Notes: a model not told the origin generated them from the sequence alone. DNA of 64,000 bases from Okeania sp. SIO2B3 (GCF_010672525.1 NZ_JAAHGH010000008.1:247715-311714); one strand, 5' to 3'; positions 27,301-36,289 are shown, counted from the first letter of the stretch. Numbers and translations are program-made.

Positions 27301-27714
27301 GTCTACCACTGCAATAGGTGTACTAGGAGATGCAAGGTCTAAAGTATCAGATTCTTGATTAATTTGCCCTTCTGATTGTGCCTGGAGATATGGCCATAGC
27401 TTAGTAATAGGTAAATCTGCTGATAAAACTCTCAGACTATTGAGTGTGAAAGAACTTACTTCAGATAGAGGTTGTTGCCAATTCAAAATTAGAGCATGAT
27501 TTTGAGAAGATTGAGTTTCAGACTTTAAATCTATATCGGGAATTAAATTATGTAAGTAAATTAGTCCTAGTGGTTGGTGCTGATGATTTACTACTACTAA
27601 CTCATTGTATTTTTCTTTACAGAGAATTGACCATACTACCTGCAAGTTTTCTGTGTGTAAGCAGATTGGTATAGAAGATATAAATTTTTTTAAAGTAGTG
27701 TAGGCCATTGACAT
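24319..27714 (-). CDS. Hybrid histidine kinase: CBS pair, PAS-like, HisKA, HATPase, degenerate receivers
   Basis: This 1131-aa cytosolic protein starts with a CBS-like pair (about residues 5-60 and 95-170; AVVDKEGQFLGLLNTLRLLEF). A PAS-like region (about 210-370) follows, then HisKA with the phospho-acceptor in FLACISHELKTPL (about residue 390). The HATPase has DELRLRQMLVNLLSNALKF, WDCGIGIS and FEGTGLGLVLTQRL (about 505-620). The C-terminal half has two or three receiver-like folds. The first (about 670-785) reads FIFLNPLLPLL where the phospho-accepting Asp is expected, so it is Asn. The later ones are further degenerate (ILIEKIS, LLLICLRR). Signalling to other proteins via non-phosphorylated receivers is inference. 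Divergent from kaiA, 436 bp apart. Confidence 0.88.
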   Translation of the reverse strand: MSMAYTTLKKFISSIPICLHTENLQVVWSILCKEKYNELVVVNHQHQPLGLIYLHNLIPDIDLKSETQSSQNHALILNWQQPLSEVSSFTLNSLRVLSADLPITKLWPYLQAQSEGQINQESDTLDLASPSTPIAVVDKEGQFLGLLNTLRLLEFIAINQDREAELSRKSCISAPENVLKTSGKFLPTPTPKENLQLQTTAETSPYLYSLIELLEKLPLPLMLQSNDGEIIKQNLAWRSQITKESDLMEIADAVVSLSTKNIQQQPRRVEMPDSLAVVKDMITLSCPATTNWRFSPATLLQERAKLPESNSASSFCYYTQPDTYICTCPQENGQERVWQFSSQPLFDLTLILAQDVTEQRLIAKELEAKNADLIQLNRLKDEFLACISHELKTPLTAVLGLSSLLKEQALGSLNERQARYAQLIHQSGRHLMAVVNDILDLTRMETGQMELNSEPVKIQKVCDRAFQEALQLQYKNTQDSSSSSLPDSLKAKYTLEIESGLNTFIADELRLRQMLVNLLSNALKFTPADGKMGLKVAKWEKWITFTVWDCGIGISADKQHLIFQKFQQLENPLTRQFEGTGLGLVLTQRLARLHGGDVTFISQEGKGSEFTLILPPSPPQKDLGTEGWETNDYLKEQGLIPTQQSEVGTKKYSKLPVNNYQVPVINYSSRLVLIVEAAPLFIEDLTSKLTVLGYRVVIARSGTEAVEKARKLQPKFIFLNPLLPLLSGWDVLTLLKTDVDTCQIPVVITATRGDKERAINNGANKFLSLPVEQLELEEILAEFPDSKAQNHYQKLVIMHLVPGKYEFQQSTEENYIYEDKFPSLPGEYTVIEADDLAQANLLAKIWQPNVILIEKISNSVSPVKFINKLSQYSALTAIPLVTLDSETTQVANQVKELSVFPCLAFEKNDNNLTETKLDYEYLTSALCQVISIAAGMSWLPTILVMDVANIEDFTVPLTDVLSKEAVVNFSDFTPEQKGRDLGNNTFNSPIFPALSSDLEVANQSWKYCEQTKLPIDSTQVLVQYIQTSGFKGLIAKSWVEVLSQLKNQSVDLLLICLRRNLPPGLDKALSDLEQIVIKPPILVLEYYDYKLPKNMTVESLNLVLSKVATKILPSDLSIVDLLEEIKGQLIF

Positions 27715-28150
27715 GACAGTTAGAGCATATTATATGCTGAGAGTAAGTTCATTAGCGATGAGTGTATTTTGACTAACCTAACTATAATTTAGGCCATTAT
27801 TACCAAACCCAATTATCCCCACATTGTATCTACAAGATTATTCAAAATAGCTACGTTAACACTTGCTAGAAAACTTCTCTATAATTTATGGTTTGTTATA
27901 ATCTTAATACTGATTGGTGAGAACAACAGAAATAAATGCCTTGTAAACGGATACCATTCCGTTAAGCTGCCACTATGTTAGAGATATTCTTGGGTTGGGA
28001 AATTAAATATAATTTGAGAAATATTATTCATCGTTAATCTATATTCCTTATTCCTTATGCTATCTTCCTGACAAAGAAAATATAGAGGCAGTCTATGTTA
28101 ATATTTGTTAAAATTTGTTTTTAGATGTTTAATATAATAATAATTTTGTA
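27715..28150. other. Divergent intergenic region between the hybrid kinase gene and kaiA
   Basis: AT-rich, with no ORF. It should carry the promoters of both genes. One candidate for the kaiA side is listed separately. No conserved repeat is recognised. Confidence 0.6.
27856..27885 (+). promoter_or_regulatory. Candidate sigma70-type promoter for kaiA
   Basis: TTAACA (27856-27861) and TATAAT (27880-27885) are spaced by 18 bp on the plus strand, about 265 nt upstream of the kaiA ATG. In DNA this AT-rich such pairs arise by chance, so support is weak. Confidence 0.25.
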
Positions 28151-29122
28151 ATGGAGATTTCTCAGATTACAGATTCTAACCCTAACCAAGATTTAGCTAC
28201 TTTACCTAAAACTTTGTCTACTCAAATATCTGTCTGTGTATACCTATATGACGATCAATTTGCTAATTCAGTAACGAAATTACTGAGTAGCGATCGCTAT
28301 CTTGTCGCACTGACTAATTCTTCCAGAGAATTTTTTCAGCTTGTTGAGGAAAATACTAACATAGATTGTCTGATATTCCAAGAGTATTCTCAACTAATTT
28401 CTTTGATTGAGAAGTTACAAGATAAATCAATTTTACTACCTGCTGTAATTATCAAACAACTTGAATCTGAACGCGATCAGGAAAATCCGAATTTAGCTAA
28501 TACTAATTTTACTAAATCTCAGGAACAGCATAACGATTCAAGTTTTATTTACCATGAGGCAGAAGTTTCATTACTCATTGAACAACTAAGCCAAATTGAT
28601 TTTTATATTGGGCAGTCAATTCAAAAATTTCTGAAACTTTCTCCAAGTAATTCCTCAACAGATAAATCTCAAAAGTCTAGTCAAATTGCCGATGAGAATA
28701 CCAAAAATTTACTCAATCAACAGCAACGTAGACTGTCTGAAAAATTAAGAGAAAGATTAGGATACCTAGGTGTGTATTACAAAAGGAATCCCATAAATTT
28801 CATTAGGAATATGCCTCCAGAAGAGCGGCGTACGTTTTTAGATAAACTTAACTTAGAGTACCGTCACATTGTGCTCAAATATTTTTCTAAAGATAATTCC
28901 CTCAACAATCAAATAGATGAGTTTGTCAACTTATGTTTTTTCTCAGATGTTCCTGTAACACAAATTGTAGAAATTCACATGGACTTAATGGATGAATTTT
29001 CCAAACAATTACAGTTAGAAGGACGTAGTGAGGAAATCTTACTAGATTACCGATTAACTCTTATAGATACAATAGCACACCTATGTGAAATGTACCGACG
29101 TTCTATTCCTAGAGAATCTTAA
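28151..29122 (+). CDS. kaiA: Circadian clock protein KaiA
   Basis: This 323-aa KaiA promotes KaiC autophosphorylation by binding its C-terminal tail. The N-terminal pseudo-receiver (about residues 25-165) starts SVCVYLYDDQFANSVTKLLS. A variable, Q/S-rich linker follows (about 166-195). The C-terminal four-helix KaiC-binding domain has LRERLGYLGVYYKRNP, NMPPEERRTFLDKLNLEYRHIVLKYF, FFSDVPVTQIVEIHMDLMDEFSKQL and LDYRLTLIDTIAHLCEMYRR. Full-length type, not the shortened form. It is separated from kaiB by 1.6 kb instead of the usual short gap. Confidence 0.96.
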   Translation: MEISQITDSNPNQDLATLPKTLSTQISVCVYLYDDQFANSVTKLLSSDRYLVALTNSSREFFQLVEENTNIDCLIFQEYSQLISLIEKLQDKSILLPAVIIKQLESERDQENPNLANTNFTKSQEQHNDSSFIYHEAEVSLLIEQLSQIDFYIGQSIQKFLKLSPSNSSTDKSQKSSQIADENTKNLLNQQQRRLSEKLRERLGYLGVYYKRNPINFIRNMPPEERRTFLDKLNLEYRHIVLKYFSKDNSLNNQIDEFVNLCFFSDVPVTQIVEIHMDLMDEFSKQLQLEGRSEEILLDYRLTLIDTIAHLCEMYRRSIPRES

Positions 29123-30720
29123 AATTTTAAATTATAAAATAAAAATTAACTAGCTCAATATTATGGCACTGCAATGATACCTTAAATATTTATCAAAAGT
29201 AAGTATAAAGTACATAAATATATAGGTAAGCTTAAGAACTTTCAAGATACATATCAGGTAAAGTATCCTAGGTGTAAAATTTTATATTGCAAATAAATAA
29301 TTTACCTTTAATTAAAGTTTAATACTTTTACTGGAAAGTTGGGTTTAAAGCCCTGTCCTTTTAGGAAAGCTTTCAAATTGATTATGGTATAATAGACAAT
29401 AGATTATTGTGGCAAAACCGCCGGAGTGTGACCATCAAAATTTGCTTGGCTAGGGGCTAACTACAGAAGTTAAAAGTTAGACATAATTATACATAATTAT
29501 ATGTTTATTGTGATATAATTGGGTCGATATCTAACTTGATGATAGGAGGTAACTGATCGCTGACAATGAAATCCTTTAAAACTAAGTTAAAAGTTAATAA
29601 TCAGCAAAAAACAATACTTGATAAACACCCCCCGAGTTGCTCGTTATGATGATAACCGGGGAGTGACAACTTCTACCAAAGAGTACGAATCAACCAAGAA
29701 ACGTCCGAATGCAATTACCTTGCATAAACCTTTAGTAGCTGAAGTCAAATCAATTAATCCCTGGTATTATGAGGTATCTAAATGTGCGCCAAGGTCAAGC
29801 CTTAACAGATTTAGAACGGGCATTTAAAAACTTTCTAACTATTCCTAAACAAGGAAGTATTAAGATTATTCAAGGGAACTACATACAATTACCAAGCTGT
29901 CAACCTGAAAAACTATGTGTATCAGTAGGTGGAGTCCCCACCGATTTTAAGCCTGTGGAGAGAAGAAGGTGACAGACTGCGGTCGGTGATTCTCACAGAA
30001 GCAGGAAGCTAGCTCCAAAGATCAAAATATCGTTTTGGGTAAGTTTGGTTAAGTTTAGTAGAACGGAGATGCTACAGTTTCGCACAACATCCGGAAAATA
30101 ATAAAGTCTAGCTAAAGTGGTGGCGATCGCACTTAAAGCAGCTAGTAGACTTCATAAAGTCCACACCAAAAAAGTTGATATCTGGCAACACATTATCGTA
30201 TCTTGCTGGAGATATAGCCCTCTGGGATTAGCTAAATTAAGCTTGTTCATTGGTTCTATTGAACGGTGGAAACAGTTTAAACATTGCTCATAAGAGATAG
30301 CTGATTTTAAGGTTTGTCGAAGAAAGAGGAAACCTTGGAAGTTATTCCAATAATCTCCCTGCCTTGAGGCCAGAGAAAACATCAAATTATTAAATATATT
30401 TTAATGAATATATGAACCTTCAAATTGTAGAAAAGAATCAGGTAGATGAACTGTCGGATTAGGGACATATAGTAGTTGGGGCAATTGAGGTAGGAATTAA
30501 ACTCCACCCAGATTGATTAATATGTGGAATATTAAACCCAATAGTTAACGGGAGTACACAACAGAAAATATCTCTTACTCCTTACTCCTTGCTACTGTCC
30601 GCCTTAGATGAATAAAAAATATAATTTTTTTTGTAAATTTTGTAAAATTTAAACATAGTTAAAACCTCTTTTCATCAAGAAAAAACTCCTCAAACAGCAA
30701 AAAATCACTAGAGAATAACT
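29123..30720. other. 1.6-kb kaiA-kaiB spacer containing a tnpB relic
   Basis: 29123-29560 is AT-rich with a GTTTAAAGCCCTGTCC repeat end (29343) and tnpB left-end-like sequence. 29566-30060 is the tnpB relic. 30100-30420 is open on the minus strand for 77 codons (30152-30385) but I do not recognise the product and the codons look like decay. 30420-30720 is spacer leading to kaiB. A promoter for kaiBC must lie here, but none is clear. Confidence 0.6.
29566..29971 (+). pseudogene. tnpB relic, internally deleted and frameshifted
   Basis: MKSFKTKLKVNNQQKTILDKH (29566 onward) is a typical TnpB start. The frame then shifts to PRVARYDDNRGVTTSTKEYE, PNAITLHKPLVAEVKSINPW and YYEVSKCAP, and shifts again to QALTDLERAFKNFLTIPKQG. 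Most of the RuvC region is deleted. A TnpB-like tail (CVSVGGVPTDFKPVERRR) ends at 29971. GGTGATTCTCACAGAAGCAG and following DNA may be its right end. It cannot be functional. Confidence 0.8.
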
Positions 30721-31035
30721 ATGAGTCCCCTGAAGAAAACCTACGTTTTAAAATTGTACGTTGCTGGAAATACTCCTAATTCTGTGCGGGCACTAAAGAC
30801 ACTCAAAGATATTCTTGAGCAAGAATTTCAAGGAGTTTATGCCCTTAAAGTAATAGATGTACTAAAAAATCCTCAATTAGCAGAAGAGGATAAGATATTG
30901 GCCACACCAACTTTATCAAAAATATTGCCCCCACCTGTGAGAAAAATCATTGGGGATCTTTCAGATAGAGAAAAGGTATTAATTGGATTAGATCTACTTT
31001 ATGAGGAACTCAATGAAGACGAATTTAATCTCTAA
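30721..31035 (+). CDS. kaiB: Circadian clock protein KaiB
   Basis: This 104-aa thioredoxin-like, fold-switching protein binds phosphorylated KaiC and sequesters KaiA. Motifs: [64 protein letters not shown] and the acidic C-terminal tail NEDEFNL. Normal length. Followed after 249 nt by kaiC in the same orientation, presumably one transcript. Confidence 0.97.
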   Translation: MSPLKKTYVLKLYVAGNTPNSVRALKTLKDILEQEFQGVYALKVIDVLKNPQLAEEDKILATPTLSKILPPPVRKIIGDLSDREKVLIGLDLLYEELNEDEFNL

Positions 31036-31284
31036 AATGAACTTATTAATACAATTAACATAAATTTTAGTATTTTGTGATATAAATACTCTGGACATAG
31101 TCGCGATTTTCATTTAGGTATGGTATGTAGACTTTTGCCTTCAAGCAAAAGCCAGAGAGCAGATTTATCTGTATTCTACCAAAATTAAAACGCCGTACAT
31201 TATGATGCGACAATCCTGATATATGTAGATATACTTATATATTTGCGGATAGCTAAATTTTTTTAACATTCCAAAGATAAAAAT

Positions 31285-32844
31285 ATGAATGAAAATAGTG
31301 AACCTATTAAAAGAGATGGAATAGCAACAGTAGGAGTTGAGAAGATTCGGACTATGATTGAGGGGTTTGACGACATCAGTCATGGGGGTATGCCAGTTGG
31401 CAGAACCACATTAGTAAGTGGTACATCTGGAACTGGTAAAACATTGCTTGCTATTCAGTTTCTTTATAATGGAATTATCTATTTTGATGAACCAGGAGTA
31501 TTTGTCACCTTCGAAGAATCTCCCCACGATATTATTAAAAACGCCTATAGTTTTGGTTGGAATTTACAGAAATTAGTTAATGATGGGAAATTATTTATAC
31601 TAGACGCTTCTCCCGATCCAGAGGGGCAAGATATAGTCGGAAACTTTGACTTATCTGCCTTAATAGAAAGAATTCAATATGCTATTCGTAAGTACAAAGC
31701 AAGAAGAGTTTCTATTGATTCAGTAACTGCTGTATTTCAACAATATGATGCTGCTTCTGTAGTCAGAAGAGAAATATTTCGTTTAGTTGCGCGACTCAAA
31801 CAAGTTGGTGCAACTACAATTATGACCACTGAAAGAGTAGAAGAGTATGGTCCAGTAGCCAGATTTGGAGTTGAAGAATTTGTCTCAGATAATGTTGTTA
31901 TAGTTCGTAATGCTCTAGAAGGCGAGCGTAGAAGGCGAACCATGGAAATATTAAAACTGAGGGGTACAACCCACATGAAGGGGGAATATCCATTTACGAT
32001 TACTAATGATGGTGTAAATATATTCCCACTAGGAGCAATGCGACTAACTCAACGTTCTTCAAATGTTAGAGTTTCCTCTGGAGATGATATTCTAGATACA
32101 ATGTGTGGAGGTGGTTTCTTTAAAGATTCAATCATATTAGCAACTGGAGCTACAGGTACAGGAAAAACTCTTTTAGTAAGTAAATTCTTAGAAAATGGTT
32201 GTACAAATAATGAACCTGCGATGCTTTTTGCTTATGAAGAATCTCGCGCTCAATTATTTCGTAATGCCTATTCTTGGGGTATAGATTTTGAAGAATTAGA
32301 AAAAAAGGGATTATTAAGAATCTTGTGTAGCTACCCAGAATCAGCAGGTTTAGAAGACCACTTACAAATTATTAAATCAGAAATTGCGAACTTTAAACCC
32401 TCTAGAATAGCTATTGATTCTCTATCTGCTTTAGCAAGAGGAGTAAGTAATAATGCCTTTAGACAATTTGTGATTGGGGTAACTGGTTTTGCCAAGCAAG
32501 AAGAAATAACAGGCTTTTTTACTAATACGACCGATCAATTTATGGGGTCTCATTCTATTACGAATACTCATATTTCTACTATTACTGATACTATTATCAT
32601 GTTGCAGTATGTAGAAATTCGTGGTGAAATGTCCCGCGCTATTAATGTCTTCAAAATGCGTGGTTCATGGCATGATAAAGGAATTAGAGAATATACAATA
32701 ACATCAAATGGTCCAGAGATAAAGGATTCTTTCCGTAGCTATGAAAGAATTATTAGTGGTTCTCCCACTAGAATTACAGTTAATGAAAAAAGTGAATTAT
32801 CTAGAATTATACAGGGAGTTCAAGAGAAGACACCAGAAGAATAG
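31285..32844 (+). CDS. kaiC: Circadian clock ATPase/kinase KaiC
   Basis: This 519-aa double-RecA (CI-CII) hexameric ATPase is the core oscillator. Walker A motifs are SGTSGTGKT (CI) and TGATGTGKT (CII). CI and CII catalytic Glu pairs are in VTFEES and FAYEES. The CII phosphorylation region reads HSITNTHISTITDT, with the equivalents of Thr426, Ser431 and Thr432 kept, while the usual Asp427-Ser428 is Asn-Thr. The KaiA-binding tail ELSRIIQGVQEKTPEE is present. Length equals that of Synechococcus KaiC. A GAAGGAAGAAGGAAGAAG microsatellite begins right after the stop. Confidence 0.97.
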   Translation: MNENSEPIKRDGIATVGVEKIRTMIEGFDDISHGGMPVGRTTLVSGTSGTGKTLLAIQFLYNGIIYFDEPGVFVTFEESPHDIIKNAYSFGWNLQKLVNDGKLFILDASPDPEGQDIVGNFDLSALIERIQYAIRKYKARRVSIDSVTAVFQQYDAASVVRREIFRLVARLKQVGATTIMTTERVEEYGPVARFGVEEFVSDNVVIVRNALEGERRRRTMEILKLRGTTHMKGEYPFTITNDGVNIFPLGAMRLTQRSSNVRVSSGDDILDTMCGGGFFKDSIILATGATGTGKTLLVSKFLENGCTNNEPAMLFAYEESRAQLFRNAYSWGIDFEELEKKGLLRILCSYPESAGLEDHLQIIKSEIANFKPSRIAIDSLSALARGVSNNAFRQFVIGVTGFAKQEEITGFFTNTTDQFMGSHSITNTHISTITDTIIMLQYVEIRGEMSRAINVFKMRGSWHDKGIREYTITSNGPEIKDSFRSYERIISGSPTRITVNEKSELSRIIQGVQEKTPEE

Positions 32845-33241
32845 GATAGAATTTGAAGAAGGAAGAAGGAAGAAGGAAGAAGGAAGAAGGCAAAATTGCA
32901 TCGGGATAGTCTCCGAAAGGCCACTTCGTGTCTTAAACCCCAGAAAATTTTAAGGCCCCCCTTTCTGATAGGAAGTGGGGGTGGGGAGATGTCTAACAGC
33001 TAATTAACTATTACCTCTTATTTTCCAGGAGAGGATTGACTAAAAGGAAAAATTTTTCTTGCTTCTACTTGTAGAGTGTAGACAGGCAGAGGCTTTAAAT
33101 GTTGATTGTCCAGTAAAATCAAACTTGAGATGGCGATCGCCTTTTTGCCAATCAAAAGCAAGTAAGTACCTATACAAATATATTCATTTTCAATAATTAC
33201 GAAAATACATGGGGTAGTAGATGCTCTGGGTAATCCCACCC
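32845..33241. other. Spacer after kaiC: microsatellite and repeats
   Basis: Contains a GAAGGAAGAAGG microsatellite (about 32857-32891), a GGCCCCCCTTTCTGATAGGA repeat and an inverted two-hairpin repeat part (ATTACCTCTTATTTTCCAGG, about 33010). No gene. Confidence 0.6.
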
Positions 33242-33655
33242 CTAGCATTTTTAACCCCAGGCCAAGGATGCGACTTAGATGGAGCAGATGTTTTATTACC
33301 GATGGTAGAAGCGACAAGCAGTTTTGGCTGATCAAGCCTATGATGCTCAAGAGCGGGTGCCAATCGCCTTTAACTGAGGGAGGAATAGAAGTAGTAATTC
33401 CCCCGAAAAAAAACCGCGCGTGAACTCCGCAACTACGATGAGATATTGTACAAAGCACGCCATCTCATAGAAAATTTCTTCGCCAAACTCAAACAATATA
33501 GAGCGATAGCTACAAGATATGACAAGGATAGAGTAAACTTTCACCGGAGGAATTCCTACAGGTAGCCTCAGTCATTTTATTAGCATAGCGATCGCCATTG
33601 ACCTAGCTCATACAATACCAATTTTGTCAATTTTTTAATTGATGACACGCCCTAG
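33242..33655 (+). pseudogene. IS5-family transposase relic (C-terminal DDE half) with right terminal repeat
   Basis: Translated pieces LAFLTPGQGCDLDGADVLLPMVEA (33242 onward), LTEGGIEVVIPPKKNRA and LRNYDEILYKARHLIENFFAKLKQYRAIATRYDKDRVNF are the C-terminal half of an IS5-type (IS427-like group) DDE transposase. They lie in more than one frame, with an in-frame stop after KKNRA. The N-terminal half is missing. The element ends in TTAATTGATGACACGCCCTAG (33635-33655), the same terminal repeat as the MITE at 8761. Confidence 0.8.
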
Positions 33656-33753
33656 TCATTTAGAGCAGTCCTTAGCATGTTGTTCCTGTAGTTATTCTTC
33701 ATAAGCATACTATACATTTAATGTCAACCTCTTTAATTGATGACACGCCCTAG
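33652..33753. mobile_element. 102-bp IS5-type MITE fragment abutting the transposase relic
   Basis: From CTAGTCATTTA to TTAATTGATGACACGCCCTAG it matches the right two thirds of the 161-bp MITE at 8761-8921. It shares the CTAG of the adjacent relic's terminal repeat, so either the two recombined or one inserted into the other's end. Confidence 0.7.
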
Positions 33754-33813
33754 GGCTTTTCAGACGGGGCTAAGAATATAAAAGTGTAAGACCCCAGAAA
33801 AGGCAACAATATA

Positions 33814-34320
33814 ATGAAAAAGGCCAACAATATAATTGAGAGCGGTGGACGAGGAAAGGCCAAAATACAAAGCAAAAAAGGCCGACTAGAAATAAGGTTT
33901 TCTAAACAGATATTCGGCCAAGATAAGGTAATGGCCTTAAGGCTGGCCGACTCTCTAGATAATTATCCTCAAGCAAAATCTGTCTTGGCCTTAATCAACG
34001 CTGATATCTCTGCTGGGAAATTTGATTTCAGCCTGGAAAGATATCGCCCCACTTTGCAAGTGCCAACAGAGGCGATCGTGAAATCCCCTTTAATAATATT
34101 TGTCTGGGAAGAATTCTTAAAAGCTAATCGCTACAGATGGAAGGATTCAACCTCTCTTTATCTAAAGAACACTATTATAAAGATGGATTCCTGGTCAGTT
34201 TTGTATCGATGATGCTGAAGTGTACAGAAATTGGCGGCTAGCAAACACTACAACTTCTATGAGCAAAAGAGTACTTATTTGGGTTAGAGCTGCTGTCGGG
34301 TGGTGGAGCGATTTGCATTC
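33814..34320 (+). pseudogene. Tyrosine recombinase (XisC-like phage integrase) N-terminal relic
   Basis: The first 132 codons carry an arm-binding domain (GKAKIQSKKGRLEIRFSKQIFG, MALRLADSLDNYPQAKSVLALINADISAGKFDFSLERYRPTL), then the core-binding domain start (LIIFVWEEFLKANRYRW). A frameshift near 34190 ends the frame, but DAEVYRNWRLANTTTSMSKRVLIWVRAAVGW continues in another frame to about 34306. The catalytic domain with R-H-R-Y is absent. Similarity is to cyanobacterial element-excision recombinases. Non-functional. Confidence 0.7.
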
Positions 34321-34425
34321 AACCTCCTTCTTTCTTCCCTCCTTCTTTCTTCCCTCCTGACTCCTGACTCCTGAGGACTCCGTAGTTATTTATTTATCAC
34401 TGTTCAACCGGACATGATATTAATG
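34310..34425. mobile_element. MITE fragment with CCGGACATGATATTA right end
   Basis: Pyrimidine-rich DNA (CTTCTTTCTTCCCTCC repeated) followed by TTATTTATCACTGTTCAACC and CCGGACATGATATTA, as in the 20585-20753 element. The left end is unclear. It truncates the recombinase relic. Confidence 0.55.
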
Positions 34426-34626
34426 CTTTATCCATGGCCAATATTTAGGTAGCGATCGCCTGTCAGTATCCAATATTTCAAAAGTGATCGCATCCAAGTA
34501 TTTGTAACATTCTTTTTTCAAAATGGTATTAGAGATTTTCAAATTCTCATACCTTTGTCAAACTCTGAATTTTCCTTTTTACTATAGAATATCATCAAGA
34601 AAGTTATATTTTTTATTCCTATTTTA

Positions 34627-35658
34627 ATGATGAGCGATCGCCGTTACTTTTTAAAATTTCTAGGTCTAAGTTTATTGACAACCCAACTCGCTGCTACAAA
34701 TAAGCGATCGCTCCGGGTTGCCTCAGCAGTATCCCCCCAACCTATCCTCAAACCACCCCGCCTCAAAGTAGGCGATACCGTAGCAGTAGTTAGTCCTGCA
34801 ACTATGATTTATAAAAATCAACTCAAATATATCAATTTTGTTTTAGGGCAACAAGGGTTTAAAGTAAAAGTTGGTACCCACGTTCTCGATAGATATGGAT
34901 ATTTAGCAGGTAAAGATATAGACCGTGCAGCAGATATCAATGCCATGTTTGCAGATGACGAAGTAAAAGCATTGGTAACAACTACAGGTGGTTGGGGTAG
35001 TAGTCGCATCTTGCCATTATTAGACTATGACTTAATTCGGAAAAATCCCAAAATTATCATTGGTTACAGTGATATTACTGCTCTGTTATTAGCGATATAC
35101 GCACGCAGTGGTCTGGTGACATTTCACGGTCTCTTTGGTACATCTACCTGGAATAAATTTTCTGTTGGTTATCTCAAAGATATCCTGTTTGAAGGAAAAG
35201 CGATGACCTTGCAACCTCCCACAAATATTGTGGAAACTATTACAAGTGGAAAAGCACGGGGGCAACTGGTGGGAGGAAACTTGTCTGTATTAACGGCAAT
35301 GGTGGGGTCTAATTTTTTGCCAGACTGGCGAGGGAAAATTTTGTTTGTGGAGGAGATAAGAGAAGATATTTATCGGGTAGACAGGATGTTGACTCATTTG
35401 AGTTTGGCAGGTGTATTGCAACAGTTAGAGGGTTTTGTGTTTGCGCAATGTACTAGATGTCTGGATGAGGAGGATGATTTTCCCACATTAACTTTATGGC
35501 AAGTTTTGGTAGACCTTATTCGACCTCTAGGTATTCCTGCTTGGTATGGTACAGCGATCGGTCATATTCGGAATAAGTTTACGGTGCCATTGGGAGTAGA
35601 GGTAGAGATAGATAGCGATCGCGGCACGATTCAGATGTTGGAAACTGCTGTGGTTTAG
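34627..35658 (+). CDS. LD-carboxypeptidase (peptidase S66, LdcA/MccF family), Tat-type signal
   Basis: This 343-aa serine peptidase family cuts the terminal D-Ala from peptidoglycan tetrapeptides (LdcA) or inactivates microcin-like peptides (MccF). N-terminus SDRRYFLKFLGLSLL fits a twin-arginine signal, so export is likely. The nucleophile Ser is in IIGYSDITALLL (about residue 146), the Glu in ILFVEEIREDIYRVDRMLTHL and the His in YGTAIGHI near the C-terminus. VVSPATMIY and TTGGWGSSRILPLLDY are family motifs. ATG ATG starts are adjacent; either may be used. HIP1 sites lie within the signal-coding region. Monocistronic. Confidence 0.88.
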   Translation: MMSDRRYFLKFLGLSLLTTQLAATNKRSLRVASAVSPQPILKPPRLKVGDTVAVVSPATMIYKNQLKYINFVLGQQGFKVKVGTHVLDRYGYLAGKDIDRAADINAMFADDEVKALVTTTGGWGSSRILPLLDYDLIRKNPKIIIGYSDITALLLAIYARSGLVTFHGLFGTSTWNKFSVGYLKDILFEGKAMTLQPPTNIVETITSGKARGQLVGGNLSVLTAMVGSNFLPDWRGKILFVEEIREDIYRVDRMLTHLSLAGVLQQLEGFVFAQCTRCLDEEDDFPTLTLWQVLVDLIRPLGIPAWYGTAIGHIRNKFTVPLGVEVEIDSDRGTIQMLETAVV

Positions 35659-36106
35659 GGAACGGAGTTGGATTGAAGAAGGCAGAAGGCAGAATAGAAA
35701 ATTGCATAGCGCATAACCGCTATATCTAGCGAATTGCATTCGCCCTCTACGCAGCGGTTTTCATTTGGGTAAAGCACAGTAGGGACGTTCCATGGAATGT
35801 CTCTAAAAGGTTTTATTTGTGAAGATATGGTTCATCAACTTGAAAAGCGCTGACGGATAGCGTATTGTCTAAGAATATGCGTAATTCCTGATGGGGATAG
35901 TCTTCGACAAGCAACTTTCGTGTCTAAAAATCCCCAGATTTTGTACCATTAACAGGATATCTGAAAAGTTGTTTAATAATGAATTTTGCCCCCCTAGCCC
36001 CCCAATTCTGGGGGGAACAAGAATCCATTAGCTGGTAAAAGTCCCCCAATGCGCGGGGGATGCGCGGGGGCGCGTGATGTAGCAAATGAGACTTCTCAGA
36101 CAACCT
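35659..36106. other. Spacer with repeats, no gene
   Basis: Holds a GAAGGCAGAAGGCAGAA tract, a degenerate copy of the 28-bp palindrome (35779-35806, core GACGTTCCATGGAATGTC) and CCCCCTAGCCCCCCAATTCT repeat DNA (35990-36075). Confidence 0.55.
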
Positions 36107-36289
36107 CTAAGAAACTGCATTCAAATAGCTTTGATAAATTTTGGGATTAAAGCAGACAAAAATCGCCTTTTGGATGGAGCGATCGCGATACAAAAAAGTA
36201 GCAACCTGTTCGATAGCAACTTTGGCTGACACATCGGCAGGACAGCCCAATACACCCGTACCGATCGCAGAAAAAGCAATTGTTTCCAC
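36107..36289 (-). pseudogene. Macro-domain (ADP-ribose-binding) C-terminal relic
   Basis: The 60-codon frame reads METIAFSAIGTGVLGCPADV then SAKVAIEQVATFL and KAIFVCFNPKIYQSYL, the C-terminal third of a macro domain (normal form IAFPAIGTGVLGFP). The ADP-ribose-binding N-terminal part is absent upstream. A short gene with an internal start is possible but would lack the binding pocket. Confidence 0.65.

Noticed and set aside
30152-30385. A 77-codon minus ORF in the kaiA-kaiB spacer as a gene
   Set aside because: No recognisable domain, no ribosome-binding site, and it is surrounded by transposon decay.
33018-33544. Minus-strand ORFs of 146 and 65 codons
   Set aside because: They are the reverse of an IS5-family transposase relic that reads on the plus strand.
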